In this document: in pieces, positions 23,739 to 31,785 of the stretch
How the letters are laid out: every line of letters starts with the position of its first letter
Numbering within the stretch: position 1 is the stretch's first letter
Origin: Klebsiella pneumoniae
Lineage (GTDB): Bacteria; Myxococcota_A; UBA796; SXON01
Assembly: GCA_945862325.1 (NCBI GenBank)
Contig: CAMAXZ010000039.1
Span: forward strand, 1 to 41,284
Direction of reading: 5' to 3'
DNA length: 41,284 bases
Notes under the pieces: model-generated
Told to the model about the DNA's origin: nothing
The model's input: only the letters and a program-made list of their open reading frames with translations
Databases searched by the model: none
Position numbers and translations under genes: made by a program

Positions 23739-25093
23739 ACGTCGACGCGCAGGCCATCGCGCGCGCCACCGGCGGGCGCCTCCACGCCGACGGCCCCGCG
23801 GGCCCGATCGTGACCGACTCCCGTCGCCTCGAGCCCGGCGCGTGGTTCGTCGCGCTGGCCGGGGAGCGGTTCGACGGGCACACCTTCCTGCCCGACGTCG
23901 CCGCGGCGGGGTGCGCCGGCGCGGTCGCGCGGCACGTCCCGGAGGGCTGGCCGCTCGGCGCCGTGCTCGTCGACGACCCCCTCGTGGCCCTCCAGGACCT
24001 CGGGCGCGCCGCGCGCCGTGCCTTCGTGGGGCCGGTAGTGGCGATCACCGGGAGCGCGGGCAAGACCAGCACCCGAGTGATGGTGACGGAGGTGCTCCGC
24101 GCCCTCGGTCACGTGCACGCCACGGCCGGGAACCTCAACAACCACATCGGGGTGCCGCTGACCCTGCTCGGGATGCCGAGCGCCGTCGACGCGATGGTGC
24201 TCGAGATGGGGATGAACCACCGCGGCGAGATCGCGCTGCTGCAGGAGATCGGCGCGCCGGACGTGCGGCTGATCACCAACGTGGGCGAGGCCCACGTCGA
24301 GGGCTGCGGGTCCATCGACGGGGTCGCGCTCGCCAAGCAGGAGCTGTTCGACGGGGCCCGCCCGGGCGACGTGTGTGTCGTCAACCTCGACGACCCCCGC
24401 ATCGCCGCGATGCCCATCCCCGCCGGCGTGCGCCGGGTCACCTTCGGGGCCCACCCCGACGCCGACGCCCGCCTCGCGTCGGTGGCGGTCGACGCCGCCG
24501 CCCTCCAGACGCGCCTGCGCGTGGTGACGGCGCTCGGCGACGTCGAGGCGACCCTGGACACCCCAGGCGCCCACCTCGCGACCAACGCCGCCGCGGCGGT
24601 GGCCGTGGGCCTCGCCCTCGGCGTGCCGGTCGCCACCATGGCCCCGGCGCTCGGTCGGTACGCGCCGGAGGGCGCGCGCAACCGCGTGGCCCGCATCGCC
24701 GGCCTCCTCGTCATCGACGACGTGTACAACGCCAACCCGACGTCGATGGACGCCGCGCTCCGCACGCTCGCCGCCCTCCCCGCGCCGCGCTTCGCCGTCC
24801 TCGGCGACATGCTGGAGCTCGGAGCCGTCGAGGCGTCCGCCCACCGCGAAGTCCTCGAGCGCGCGCTCGCCCTCCCGCTCGACGCGGTGCTCGTGGCGGG
24901 CCCGCGGATGAGCCGGGCGGCCGAGGAGCTCGGCGCGCCGCGGGTGCGCGCCTACGCTGACGCCGCGGCGCTCGCGACCGCCGAAGCCCACACCTGGCCC
25001 AGCGGCGCGAGCGTACTCGTGAAAGGCAGCCGGGGCGCGCGCATGGAGCGCGTGATCGACGCCTTGCGGGCCCCCGCCGGGGGAGGAGCCTGA
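23735..25093 (+). CDS. murF: UDP-MurNAc-pentapeptide synthetase MurF
   Basis: 452 aa. It adds D-Ala-D-Ala to the UDP-MurNAc-tripeptide. VTDSRRLEPGAWFVAL is the N-terminal uracil-binding motif, ITGSAGKTST (104-113) the ATP loop, MVLEMGMNHRGEI and LITNVGEAHVEG the central domain, and VIDDVYNANPTSMDAAL the signature of MurF. GGCGGAGGGG precedes the ATG, which overlaps the murE stop. The C-terminus abuts mraY with no gap. Confidence 0.95.
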   Translation: MNVDAQAIARATGGRLHADGPAGPIVTDSRRLEPGAWFVALAGERFDGHTFLPDVAAAGCAGAVARHVPEGWPLGAVLVDDPLVALQDLGRAARRAFVGPVVAITGSAGKTSTRVMVTEVLRALGHVHATAGNLNNHIGVPLTLLGMPSAVDAMVLEMGMNHRGEIALLQEIGAPDVRLITNVGEAHVEGCGSIDGVALAKQELFDGARPGDVCVVNLDDPRIAAMPIPAGVRRVTFGAHPDADARLASVAVDAAALQTRLRVVTALGDVEATLDTPGAHLATNAAAAVAVGLALGVPVATMAPALGRYAPEGARNRVARIAGLLVIDDVYNANPTSMDAALRTLAALPAPRFAVLGDMLELGAVEASAHREVLERALALPLDAVLVAGPRMSRAAEELGAPRVRAYADAAALATAEAHTWPSGASVLVKGSRGARMERVIDALRAPAGGGA

Positions 25094-26197
25094 ATGTTGT
25101 ACCACCTGCTCGCGGAGACCGAAGGCCCGCTCAACGTTTTCCGGTACATCAGCTTCCGCGCCGCGTGCGCGATGGTGAGCGCCCTCATCGTCTGCTACGT
25201 CGCCTACCCCGGGTTCATCGGGTGGCTGCGGCGTCGCAAGATGGAGCAGATCATCCGCACCGACGGGCCCCAGCAGCACCTCGAGAACAAGGTCGGAACA
25301 CCGACAATGGGCGGGCTCGTGATGCTCGGTGGCATCGCGCTCGCCACGCTGCTCTGGGCGCGCCTCACGACGCCGCTCCCTTGGATGGTGGTGGCGATCA
25401 CCCTCGGCTACGGCTGCATCGGCTTCTACGACGATTGGAAGAAGATCAACGAGAAGAAGGCCGACGGCCTCGCGGGCAAGTGGAAGCTGCTCGCCCAGAC
25501 GACGATCGCCGGCGCGGTGTTCGGCGCGGCGTACATGACGGGGATCATCGACGCCACGCTGCACGTGCCGTTCTACAAGCACCCGGTCATCGACTTCGCG
25601 GAGCTGTGGACGGGCGCGCCGGACGTGCTCGGGTGGGTGTACATCGCGTTCGCGGTGTTCGTGCTCGTCGGCGCGTCGAACGCCGTGAACCTCACCGACG
25701 GGCTCGACGGGCTGGCGATCGGCTCGACCCTGACGAGCAGCGCGACCTTCGCCGTGCTCGCCTACGTGGCGGGTCACTCGGAGTACGCCGCCTACCTCAT
25801 GATCCCGCGCGTCGAGGGCGCTGGGGAGCTGACGGTGTTCGCCGCCGCGATCGTCGGCGCGGGGCTCGGGTTCCTCTGGTACAACTGCTACCCCGCGCAG
25901 GTGTTCATGGGGGACACCGGCAGCCTCGCGCTCGGCGGCGCCCTCGGCAGCGTCGCGGTCATCACGAAGCACGAGATCCTGCTCGCCCTGGTCGGCGGGA
26001 TCTTCGTGCTCGAGGCGCTGTCCGTGATGATCCAGGTCTTCTGGTTCAAGCGCACCGGGCGGCGGGTGTTCCTGATGGCGCCGATCCACCACCACTTCGA
26101 GAAGGAAGGGTGGAGCGAGCCGAAGATCATCGTCCGTTTCTGGATCATCTCCGCCCTGCTCGCCATGGTCGCGCTCTCCACCCTGAAGCTGCGCTGA
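25094..26197 (+). CDS. mraY: Phospho-MurNAc-pentapeptide translocase MraY
   Basis: 367 aa. This integral membrane enzyme moves phospho-MurNAc-pentapeptide to undecaprenyl phosphate, forming lipid I. It has about ten hydrophobic segments and the motifs KVGTPTMGGLVML, GFYDDWKKI, NLTDGLDGLAIG, FMGDTGSLALGG and the HHHFEKEGWSE histidine motif. The ATG follows the murF stop directly, with GGGAGGAG upstream. murD begins 10 bases later. Confidence 0.97.
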   Translation: MLYHLLAETEGPLNVFRYISFRAACAMVSALIVCYVAYPGFIGWLRRRKMEQIIRTDGPQQHLENKVGTPTMGGLVMLGGIALATLLWARLTTPLPWMVVAITLGYGCIGFYDDWKKINEKKADGLAGKWKLLAQTTIAGAVFGAAYMTGIIDATLHVPFYKHPVIDFAELWTGAPDVLGWVYIAFAVFVLVGASNAVNLTDGLDGLAIGSTLTSSATFAVLAYVAGHSEYAAYLMIPRVEGAGELTVFAAAIVGAGLGFLWYNCYPAQVFMGDTGSLALGGALGSVAVITKHEILLALVGGIFVLEALSVMIQVFWFKRTGRRVFLMAPIHHHFEKEGWSEPKIIVRFWIISALLAMVALSTLKLR

Positions 26198-26207
26198 GGA
26201 GCCCGTC

Positions 26208-27563
26208 GTGAGCCCGGACCTGCTCGCCCGTCACGCCCGCGCCGCCGCGGCGGCTCGCGATCTCGCGGGGCGGCGTGTGCTCGTCGTCGGCCTGGCGCGC
26301 TCCGGCGTGGCCGCGGCCCGGCTCGCGCTCGCCAAGGGCGCGCGGGTGACCTGCACCGACGCCCGGTCGGACGCCCCGCGGGTGGACGGCGCGGAACATC
26401 GCCTCGGCGCGCACGACCGTGCCGACTTCCTCGCCGCGGACCTCGTGATCGTGTCCCCCGGCGTCGCCGCGTCGCAGCCCGACGTGGCCGCGGCCATCGC
26501 CGCGGGCGTGCCCACCATCGGCGAGCTCGGGTTCGCCGCCGCGTGGATCGACGCGCCGATCCTCGCGATCAGCGGCACGAACGGCAAGAGCACCGCCACC
26601 CACCTGCTCGGGCAGCTCCTCGAGCACGCCGGCATGCGGACGTTCGTGGGCGGCAACCTCGGTCGGCCGCTGAGCGAGGCCGTGGGGCTCGATGTGGAGG
26701 TGTGCGCCGTCGAGGTGAGCTCGTACATGATGGAGCTCCCAGGCGCGTTTCGGCCCCGGGCGGCCGTCGTGTTGAACCTGACGCCGGACCACCTCGAGCG
26801 GCACGGCACGATGGACGAGTACGGCGCGCACAAGTGCAGGATGTTCGCCCGGATGGGCCCGAACGATCACGCGATCGTCCCCTCGGACGACCCCCGCGTC
26901 CTGCGGCTCGCCGCCGACGAGCCCGGCGCGCGCTTGTTCCTCGGCGGCGCTCCGGGGGTCGTGGTGGAGCCCGGGTGCCTGCGGTTCACCGGGGTCCACG
27001 ACCCGGGCCCCGTGGACGTGCGCGGCTTCGCCTTGCCCGGCGGGCACAACGTCCAGAACCTCGCCGCCGCGTGCCTCCTCGCGCTGTGTGGCGGCCTCTG
27101 GCGCGCCGACCTGCGCGTCGATCGCCTCGAAGGCTTGCCGCACCGCCTGGAGCGCGTCGCCGAACGTGCGGGGATCACCTGGATCAACGACAGCAAGGCG
27201 ACCAACGTGGACAGCACCCTCGTGGCCCTCGCGGCGACCGACGCGCCGCGGACGGTGGTCCTCCTCGGCGGCCAGGGCAAGGCCGGCGCGCCGTACGAGG
27301 CGCTCGTCGAGCGCTGCCGCGCTCTCCGCGGGGTGGTCTGCTTCGGGGCGGCCGCGCCCGCGATCGCGACCGTGCTCGAGGGAGGGGGCGTCGCGGTCCA
27401 CCACGCCGACACCCTCGCCGCCGCGGTGCGCGCGGCCCACGGGCTCGCGCGGTCCGGCGACGCGGTGCTGCTGTCGCCCGCCTGCGCGAGCTTCGACGAA
27501 TTCTCAAACTTCGAACACCGAGGCGCGGCGTTTCGCGCGGCGGTGGAAGGGTTGCCCGCATGA
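26208..27563 (+). CDS. murD: UDP-MurNAc-L-alanine:D-glutamate ligase MurD
   Basis: 451 aa. It adds D-Glu to UDP-MurNAc-L-Ala. An N-terminal Rossmann part (VLVVGLARSGVAAARLAL) binds the uridine nucleotide. The ATP loop is ISGTNGKST (121-129), followed by VLNLTPDHLERHGTMDEY, LPGGHNVQNLAAA and WINDSKATNVDSTLVAL. The C-terminal SPACASFDEFSNFEHRG is typical. The GTG start has TGAGGAG upstream. The stop overlaps the ftsW ATG. Confidence 0.95.
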   Translation: MSPDLLARHARAAAAARDLAGRRVLVVGLARSGVAAARLALAKGARVTCTDARSDAPRVDGAEHRLGAHDRADFLAADLVIVSPGVAASQPDVAAAIAAGVPTIGELGFAAAWIDAPILAISGTNGKSTATHLLGQLLEHAGMRTFVGGNLGRPLSEAVGLDVEVCAVEVSSYMMELPGAFRPRAAVVLNLTPDHLERHGTMDEYGAHKCRMFARMGPNDHAIVPSDDPRVLRLAADEPGARLFLGGAPGVVVEPGCLRFTGVHDPGPVDVRGFALPGGHNVQNLAAACLLALCGGLWRADLRVDRLEGLPHRLERVAERAGITWINDSKATNVDSTLVALAATDAPRTVVLLGGQGKAGAPYEALVERCRALRGVVCFGAAAPAIATVLEGGGVAVHHADTLAAAVRAAHGLARSGDAVLLSPACASFDEFSNFEHRGAAFRAAVEGLPA

Positions 27564-28705
27564 ACCGCCGCTACGACGTCCAGCTCCTCATCCTCTCGCT
27601 CGGCATGGTCCTCTTGGGGCTGGCGATGGTCTACTCGGCGTCGTCGTACCAGGACGCGCTCGCCGGCCGCCCATACGCGCACCTCCTCAAGCAGGCCGTC
27701 GCGACGGGCATGGGCCTCGCGTGCATGCGCGCCCTGGCCGTCGTCCCGTACCGGAAGCTCGGCCGCTTCATCCCCTGGATCTTCGGGTTGGGCATCGCCG
27801 CGCTCCTGCTCGTCTGGGTGCCCGGGGTGTCGCACAGCGCCAACGGCGCCACGCGCTGGTTCCGCGTGCTCGGCATGAGCTTCCAACCGGCAGAGTTCGT
27901 GAAGATGGGGGCGGTCGTCACGGTGGCCTGGTGGATGGCGCGCAACCGCGGCCGGGCCGACGATCCCGTGGTGCTCGGCACCGTGGCGGTGGGCCTCGCC
28001 CTGCCGCTCGCGCTCATCCTGATGCAGCCGGACTTCGGCAGCTTCGCGGTCATCTGCGTGCTCAGCTTCGTCGTGGTCGTGCTGGCCGGTCTGCCGCTCG
28101 CGTGGATCGCCGGTCTCGGCGGCCTCGGCGCGCTGGGGCTCGCGGTCGTCGCGATCGCGGAGCCGTACCGGGTGAAGCGATTGACCTCCTTCCTCGATCC
28201 GTTCCAGGACTGCTCGGGCGACGGCTACCAGGTGTGCCAGTCGTTGCTGGCCTTCCACCACGGCGGCGTCGTGGGGCAAGGCCTCGGGGCCAGCGTGGCG
28301 AAGCTCGAGTTCCTCCCGGAGCCCCACAACGACTTCATCGCGGCGGTGTACGGGGAGGAGACGGGCCTGATCGGCATGTTCGTGCTGTTCGCGTTGTACG
28401 CCGCCTTCGCGTGGCGGGGCTACCGCATCGCGACGACCGCGCCCGACCTGTTCGGCGCGCTGCTCGCCCAGACCTTCACGATCATGATCGTGGGACAAGC
28501 GTGCATGAACCTCGGGGTCGCGCTCTCCATGGTCCCGCCGAAGGGGCTCGTGCTCCCCTTCATGAGCTATGGCGCCAGCGCGATGATCGTGAACCTCGCG
28601 GCGGTGGGGGTGATGCTCTCGGTGTCCGCGGAGGCCACGCAGCGCGCCACGTCCAACGCCGATGAACGCGCGCCGGGCCAGTCCCCGGCGCTCACGGGGG
28701 CTTGA
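27560..28705 (+). CDS. ftsW: FtsW septal peptidoglycan polymerase (SEDS family)
   Basis: 381 aa with about ten transmembrane helices. SEDS glycosyltransferase that works with FtsI at the septum. Motifs are MVYSASS, NGATRWFRVLGMSFQPAEFVKM, LMQPDFGS, PEPHNDFIAAVYGEETG (with the catalytic Asp region) and LPFMSYGASAMIVNLAAVG. An unusual Cys pair (DCSGDGYQVCQS) flanks the extracytoplasmic loop. Given its place after murD, FtsW is preferred over RodA. murC follows 2 bases later where murG would be expected. Confidence 0.93.
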   Translation: MNRRYDVQLLILSLGMVLLGLAMVYSASSYQDALAGRPYAHLLKQAVATGMGLACMRALAVVPYRKLGRFIPWIFGLGIAALLLVWVPGVSHSANGATRWFRVLGMSFQPAEFVKMGAVVTVAWWMARNRGRADDPVVLGTVAVGLALPLALILMQPDFGSFAVICVLSFVVVVLAGLPLAWIAGLGGLGALGLAVVAIAEPYRVKRLTSFLDPFQDCSGDGYQVCQSLLAFHHGGVVGQGLGASVAKLEFLPEPHNDFIAAVYGEETGLIGMFVLFALYAAFAWRGYRIATTAPDLFGALLAQTFTIMIVGQACMNLGVALSMVPPKGLVLPFMSYGASAMIVNLAAVGVMLSVSAEATQRATSNADERAPGQSPALTGA

Positions 28706-28707
28706 GC

Positions 28708-30105
28708 ATGTTCCGGGGCAAGTTCGGGCGGATCCACTTCGTCGGCATCGGCGGCAGCGGCATGTCGGGCATCGCCGAGGTGCTCCTCAACATGGGGTTC
28801 TCGGTCAGCGGCTCCGACCAGAAGGAGAGCGCGGTCGTTCAGCGCCTCCGCAAGCTCGGCGGGCGCGTGCTCATCGGCCACAGCGCGGAGCACATCGCCG
28901 GCGTCGACGTGGTCGTGCGTTCGACCGCGATCGCCGACGGAAACCCGGAGATCGCGGCTGCGCACGCCGCGAAGATCCCGGTCATCCCGCGCGCGGAGAT
29001 GCTCGCCGAGCTGATGCGGCTCAAGTACGGCCTCGCCGTCGCCGGCACCCACGGAAAGACCACCACGACATCGATGCTCGCGACGTGCCTTCACAAGGCG
29101 GGGCTCGACCCGACCGTGGTCATCGGCGGCCGCCTGGACGCCTTCGGGAGCAGCGCACGGCTTGGCCGCGGCGACTACCTCGTCGCGGAGGCCGACGAGA
29201 GCGACGGCAGCTTCCTCCTGCTCCATCCCACGGTTTCGGTGATCACGAACATCGACCCCGAGCACATGGAGCACTGGCGCAGCTTCGACGCGCTGGTCGA
29301 CGGGTTCGTGGCGTTCGCCAACCGCGTGCCCTTCTACGGGTTCACCGTGGCGTGCCTGGATCACCCGGTCGTCCAGCGCACCCTGCCGCGCCTGCGCAGG
29401 CGCTTCGTCACCTACGGCCTCAACCCGCAGGCGGAGGTGCGCGGTACGCACATCCGGCAGGAGGGTCGTACGACGTCGTTCCGGGTGTGGTCGCGCGAGG
29501 TGGAGCTGGGCGAGCTGCGCGTGGCGGTGCCCGGCCGACACAACGTCGCGAATGCGCTCGCGGCGACGACGGTCGCGCTGGAGCTCGACATCCCGTTCGA
29601 CCGGGTGCAGGCGGCGCTCGAGGGGTTCACCGGCGTCGATCGTCGCTTCTCGGAGCGCGCGGACGTCGCCGGCGTGCTCGTGATCGACGACTACGGCCAC
29701 CATCCCGTGGAGATCCGCGCGACGCTCGCGGCCGCGGCCGCGGGCTACGAAGGCCGGAGGATCGTGGCTGTCTTTCAGCCGCACCGGTACTCGCGCGTGG
29801 CGGACCTCGCGGACGACTTCTGCGGAGCGTTCAACGACGCGGGTCACGTCGTGGTGTGTCCGGTGTACGCGGCGGGAGAAGCTCCGATCGACGGGGTGGA
29901 TCACACGCGGCTCGCGCAGGGCATGACCGAGCAGGGCCACCGGTCGGTGGCGGTGGTGGCCGACCTCGACATGGCGGTGGAGCACCTCACGCGCGTCGTG
30001 CGGCCGGGCGACCTCGTGATCACCCTCGGCGCCGGCGACGTGAACCGCGTCTGCGGCGCGCTCGCCGAGCGCCTGCGCGCGACCCTCGGCGGTGTGGGTG
30101 CCTGA
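28708..30105 (+). CDS. murC: UDP-MurNAc:L-alanine ligase MurC
   Basis: 465 aa. It adds the first L-Ala to UDP-MurNAc. IHFVGIGGSGMSGIAEVL (9-26) is the dinucleotide-like uridine site, VAGTHGKTTTTSM (111-123) the ATP loop, VAEADESDGSFLLL and ITNIDPEHMEHW the central motifs, and IDDYGHHPVEI and FQPHRYSR the C-terminal ones. ATG 28708 is chosen over TTG 28702. The 3' end overlaps the murB-like gene by 14 bases or 8 bases depending on its GTG. Confidence 0.96.
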   Translation: MFRGKFGRIHFVGIGGSGMSGIAEVLLNMGFSVSGSDQKESAVVQRLRKLGGRVLIGHSAEHIAGVDVVVRSTAIADGNPEIAAAHAAKIPVIPRAEMLAELMRLKYGLAVAGTHGKTTTTSMLATCLHKAGLDPTVVIGGRLDAFGSSARLGRGDYLVAEADESDGSFLLLHPTVSVITNIDPEHMEHWRSFDALVDGFVAFANRVPFYGFTVACLDHPVVQRTLPRLRRRFVTYGLNPQAEVRGTHIRQEGRTTSFRVWSREVELGELRVAVPGRHNVANALAATTVALELDIPFDRVQAALEGFTGVDRRFSERADVAGVLVIDDYGHHPVEIRATLAAAAAGYEGRRIVAVFQPHRYSRVADLADDFCGAFNDAGHVVVCPVYAAGEAPIDGVDHTRLAQGMTEQGHRSVAVVADLDMAVEHLTRVVRPGDLVITLGAGDVNRVCGALAERLRATLGGVGA

Positions 30106-30859
30106 GCCGGAGCCGCGGGTGGACCGGGAGGAGGAGCCGATTGGCCGGCACCTCCCGCTCCGCGCCGCGCCGGGCGCGTGCGAGCGGTGGGTGGAGGTCG
30201 ACGACGAGGCCGCGCTCGTGGCGCTCGTGCGCGCATCCCGTGCGGAGAAGCGCACGATCCGCGTGCTTCCTCCGTTCTCGGACGCCCTCCCGCCCGAGGC
30301 CGGGCTCAACGGCGTGGTGCTGCGCCTCGGCGCCGGCTTCGAGCGCGTCGAGGCGGCCGCGCACGGGCTGTACGTCGGGGCGTCCGCGCCTCTCGCGCTC
30401 GTGGGGCGGCGCCCCGGCTTCGAGGCGCTCTCTCGCGCGCCGGGCACGCTCGGCGACGCGGTCGAGGAGGGGTGGCTCGCCCCGATGATCGTCCGTCAAC
30501 GTCGCTTTCGCGGGCGCTCGATCGAGGACGTCGAGGCGGCCGAGCCCGATCCGAAGGCGATCGTCGTGGGCGCGTGGCTCGCGCCCGCGAAGCTGCCCTG
30601 GGCGCCGCGGGCGGGTCAGGCGTTCCTCCCGATCAAGCGGAGGGATCTGGCGGAGCTCCTGCGCGCGCAGGGCCTCGCGGGGCTTCGGCTCGGCGGCGCG
30701 GCGCTCGGGGAGGACGACCCTCGCGTCCTGGTGAATCGCGGCGACGCGACGCCGCGGCAGATCCGACTCCTGCTGCAAGCCGCGCGCGAGCGCGTGCAGG
30801 TGGCCACGGGGATCGAGCTGGTCGAACGTCTTTTGCCGCCCGGACGGGGCGGGAGGTAG
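30092..30859 (+). CDS. Degenerate MurB-like protein in the murC-ddl position
   Basis: 255 aa. It sits where murB is found in dcw clusters, and the C-terminal third aligns well with MurB: DLAELLRAQGLAGLRLGGAAL, then VNRGDATPRQIRLLLQAARERVQ and TGIELVERLL. APGTLGDAV (117-125) matches the GIPGTVGGA block. The FAD pyrophosphate loop (normally G-G-G-S-N-L-L) reads LPPFSDAL (59-66). The Asn-Ala-Gly after the GxxGG block is lost. The catalytic Ser of GSFFKNP is Gln176 in AGQAFLP. It is ~50 residues shorter than MurB. Flavin binding and reductase activity are therefore doubtful. The start is GTG 30092 or 30098. It might be a structural or regulatory relic, or a very diverged enzyme. Confidence 0.7.
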   Translation: MWVPEPEPRVDREEEPIGRHLPLRAAPGACERWVEVDDEAALVALVRASRAEKRTIRVLPPFSDALPPEAGLNGVVLRLGAGFERVEAAAHGLYVGASAPLALVGRRPGFEALSRAPGTLGDAVEEGWLAPMIVRQRRFRGRSIEDVEAAEPDPKAIVVGAWLAPAKLPWAPRAGQAFLPIKRRDLAELLRAQGLAGLRLGGAALGEDDPRVLVNRGDATPRQIRLLLQAARERVQVATGIELVERLLPPGRGGR

Positions 30860-30864
30860 CGCAC

Positions 30865-31779
30865 ATGGACAAGAGCACGGACGTGGTCGGGGTGTTGATG
30901 GGCGGGATCTCGCCGGAGCGGCCGATCTCCCTGAAGTCGGGGGCGGCGGTCTCGAAGGCCCTGCGGGAGCGCGGCTGGAACGTGGTCGACATCGACGTCG
31001 GCGCGGACCTCCCCGAGAAGCTGCGCGCCTCGGGAGTGACGGTGGCGTGGCTGGCGTTGCACGGGCCGCTGGGCGAGGACGGTTGCGTCCAGGGGCTCTG
31101 CGAGGTGATGCGCGTCCCGTACACCGGCAGCGGCGTGCGCGGCTCCGCGGTCGCCATGGACAAGATCGCGACGAAGCGGATGTTGAGGGGGTTCCCCGAG
31201 ATCGCGCTTCCGGGCGACATGGTGTGGCGCGAGGGCGATCCGTTCCCGGAGGACGTGGCGTTCCCCGTCATGGCGAAGACGCCGGAAGGCGGCTCGACCC
31301 TCGGCATCCGCAAGTGCGCCGACGCCGGCGAGCTCGAGAGCGCGCTGCTGTACTGCATGGGGTTCGGCCCCGAGGTGCTGCTCGAGCAGTTCGTCGCCGG
31401 CGACGAGATCACGGTCGCGGTGCTCGACGGGCACGCGCTGCCCGTGGTGGCCATCGTCCCGGAGTCCGGAATGTTCGACTTCGAGGCCAAGTACACGAAG
31501 GGGCTGACCCGCTACGTCGTGCCGGCGCCGATCCCCGAGGCCGTGGCGCGGCGCGCGCAGACCGCGGCGGTCGCGGCGTACCGCGCGCTCGACCTCGCGG
31601 GCGTCGCGCGGGCGGACTTCATCGTGGACGGCCAGGGCGTCCCTTGGTTCCTCGAGATCAACACCCTCCCGGGCATGACGGAGACCTCCCTCTCGCCGAT
31701 GGCGGCCGGGCAGGTGGGGATCTCCTTCGGCGAGCTGGTGGAGCGCATCCTGTTGGGCGCGCGCCTGCGGGTCGGCTGA
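30865..31779 (+). CDS. ddl: D-alanine--D-alanine ligase
   Basis: 304 aa, normal for DdlB. ATP-grasp enzyme that makes D-Ala-D-Ala for MurF. GVLMGGISPERPISLKSG at the start, LHGPLGEDGCVQGLCEV, PYTGSGVRGSAVAMDKIATK, LLEQFVAGDEITVAVLD and LEINTLPGMTETSLSP (metal and ATP ligands) are all present. The glycine-rich loop reads PEGGSTLG. GGGAGGTAG precedes the ATG. It is the last gene of this dcw block: a convergent gene ends 6 bases downstream and no ftsQ, ftsA or ftsZ follows. Confidence 0.95.
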   Translation: MDKSTDVVGVLMGGISPERPISLKSGAAVSKALRERGWNVVDIDVGADLPEKLRASGVTVAWLALHGPLGEDGCVQGLCEVMRVPYTGSGVRGSAVAMDKIATKRMLRGFPEIALPGDMVWREGDPFPEDVAFPVMAKTPEGGSTLGIRKCADAGELESALLYCMGFGPEVLLEQFVAGDEITVAVLDGHALPVVAIVPESGMFDFEAKYTKGLTRYVVPAPIPEAVARRAQTAAVAAYRALDLAGVARADFIVDGQGVPWFLEINTLPGMTETSLSPMAAGQVGISFGELVERILLGARLRVG

Positions 31780-31785
31780 AGGGCG

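Noticed and set aside
27560..30105. MurG fused to FtsW or MurC
   Set aside because: Both proteins have normal length and complete family motifs end to end; there is no room for a glycosyltransferase domain.
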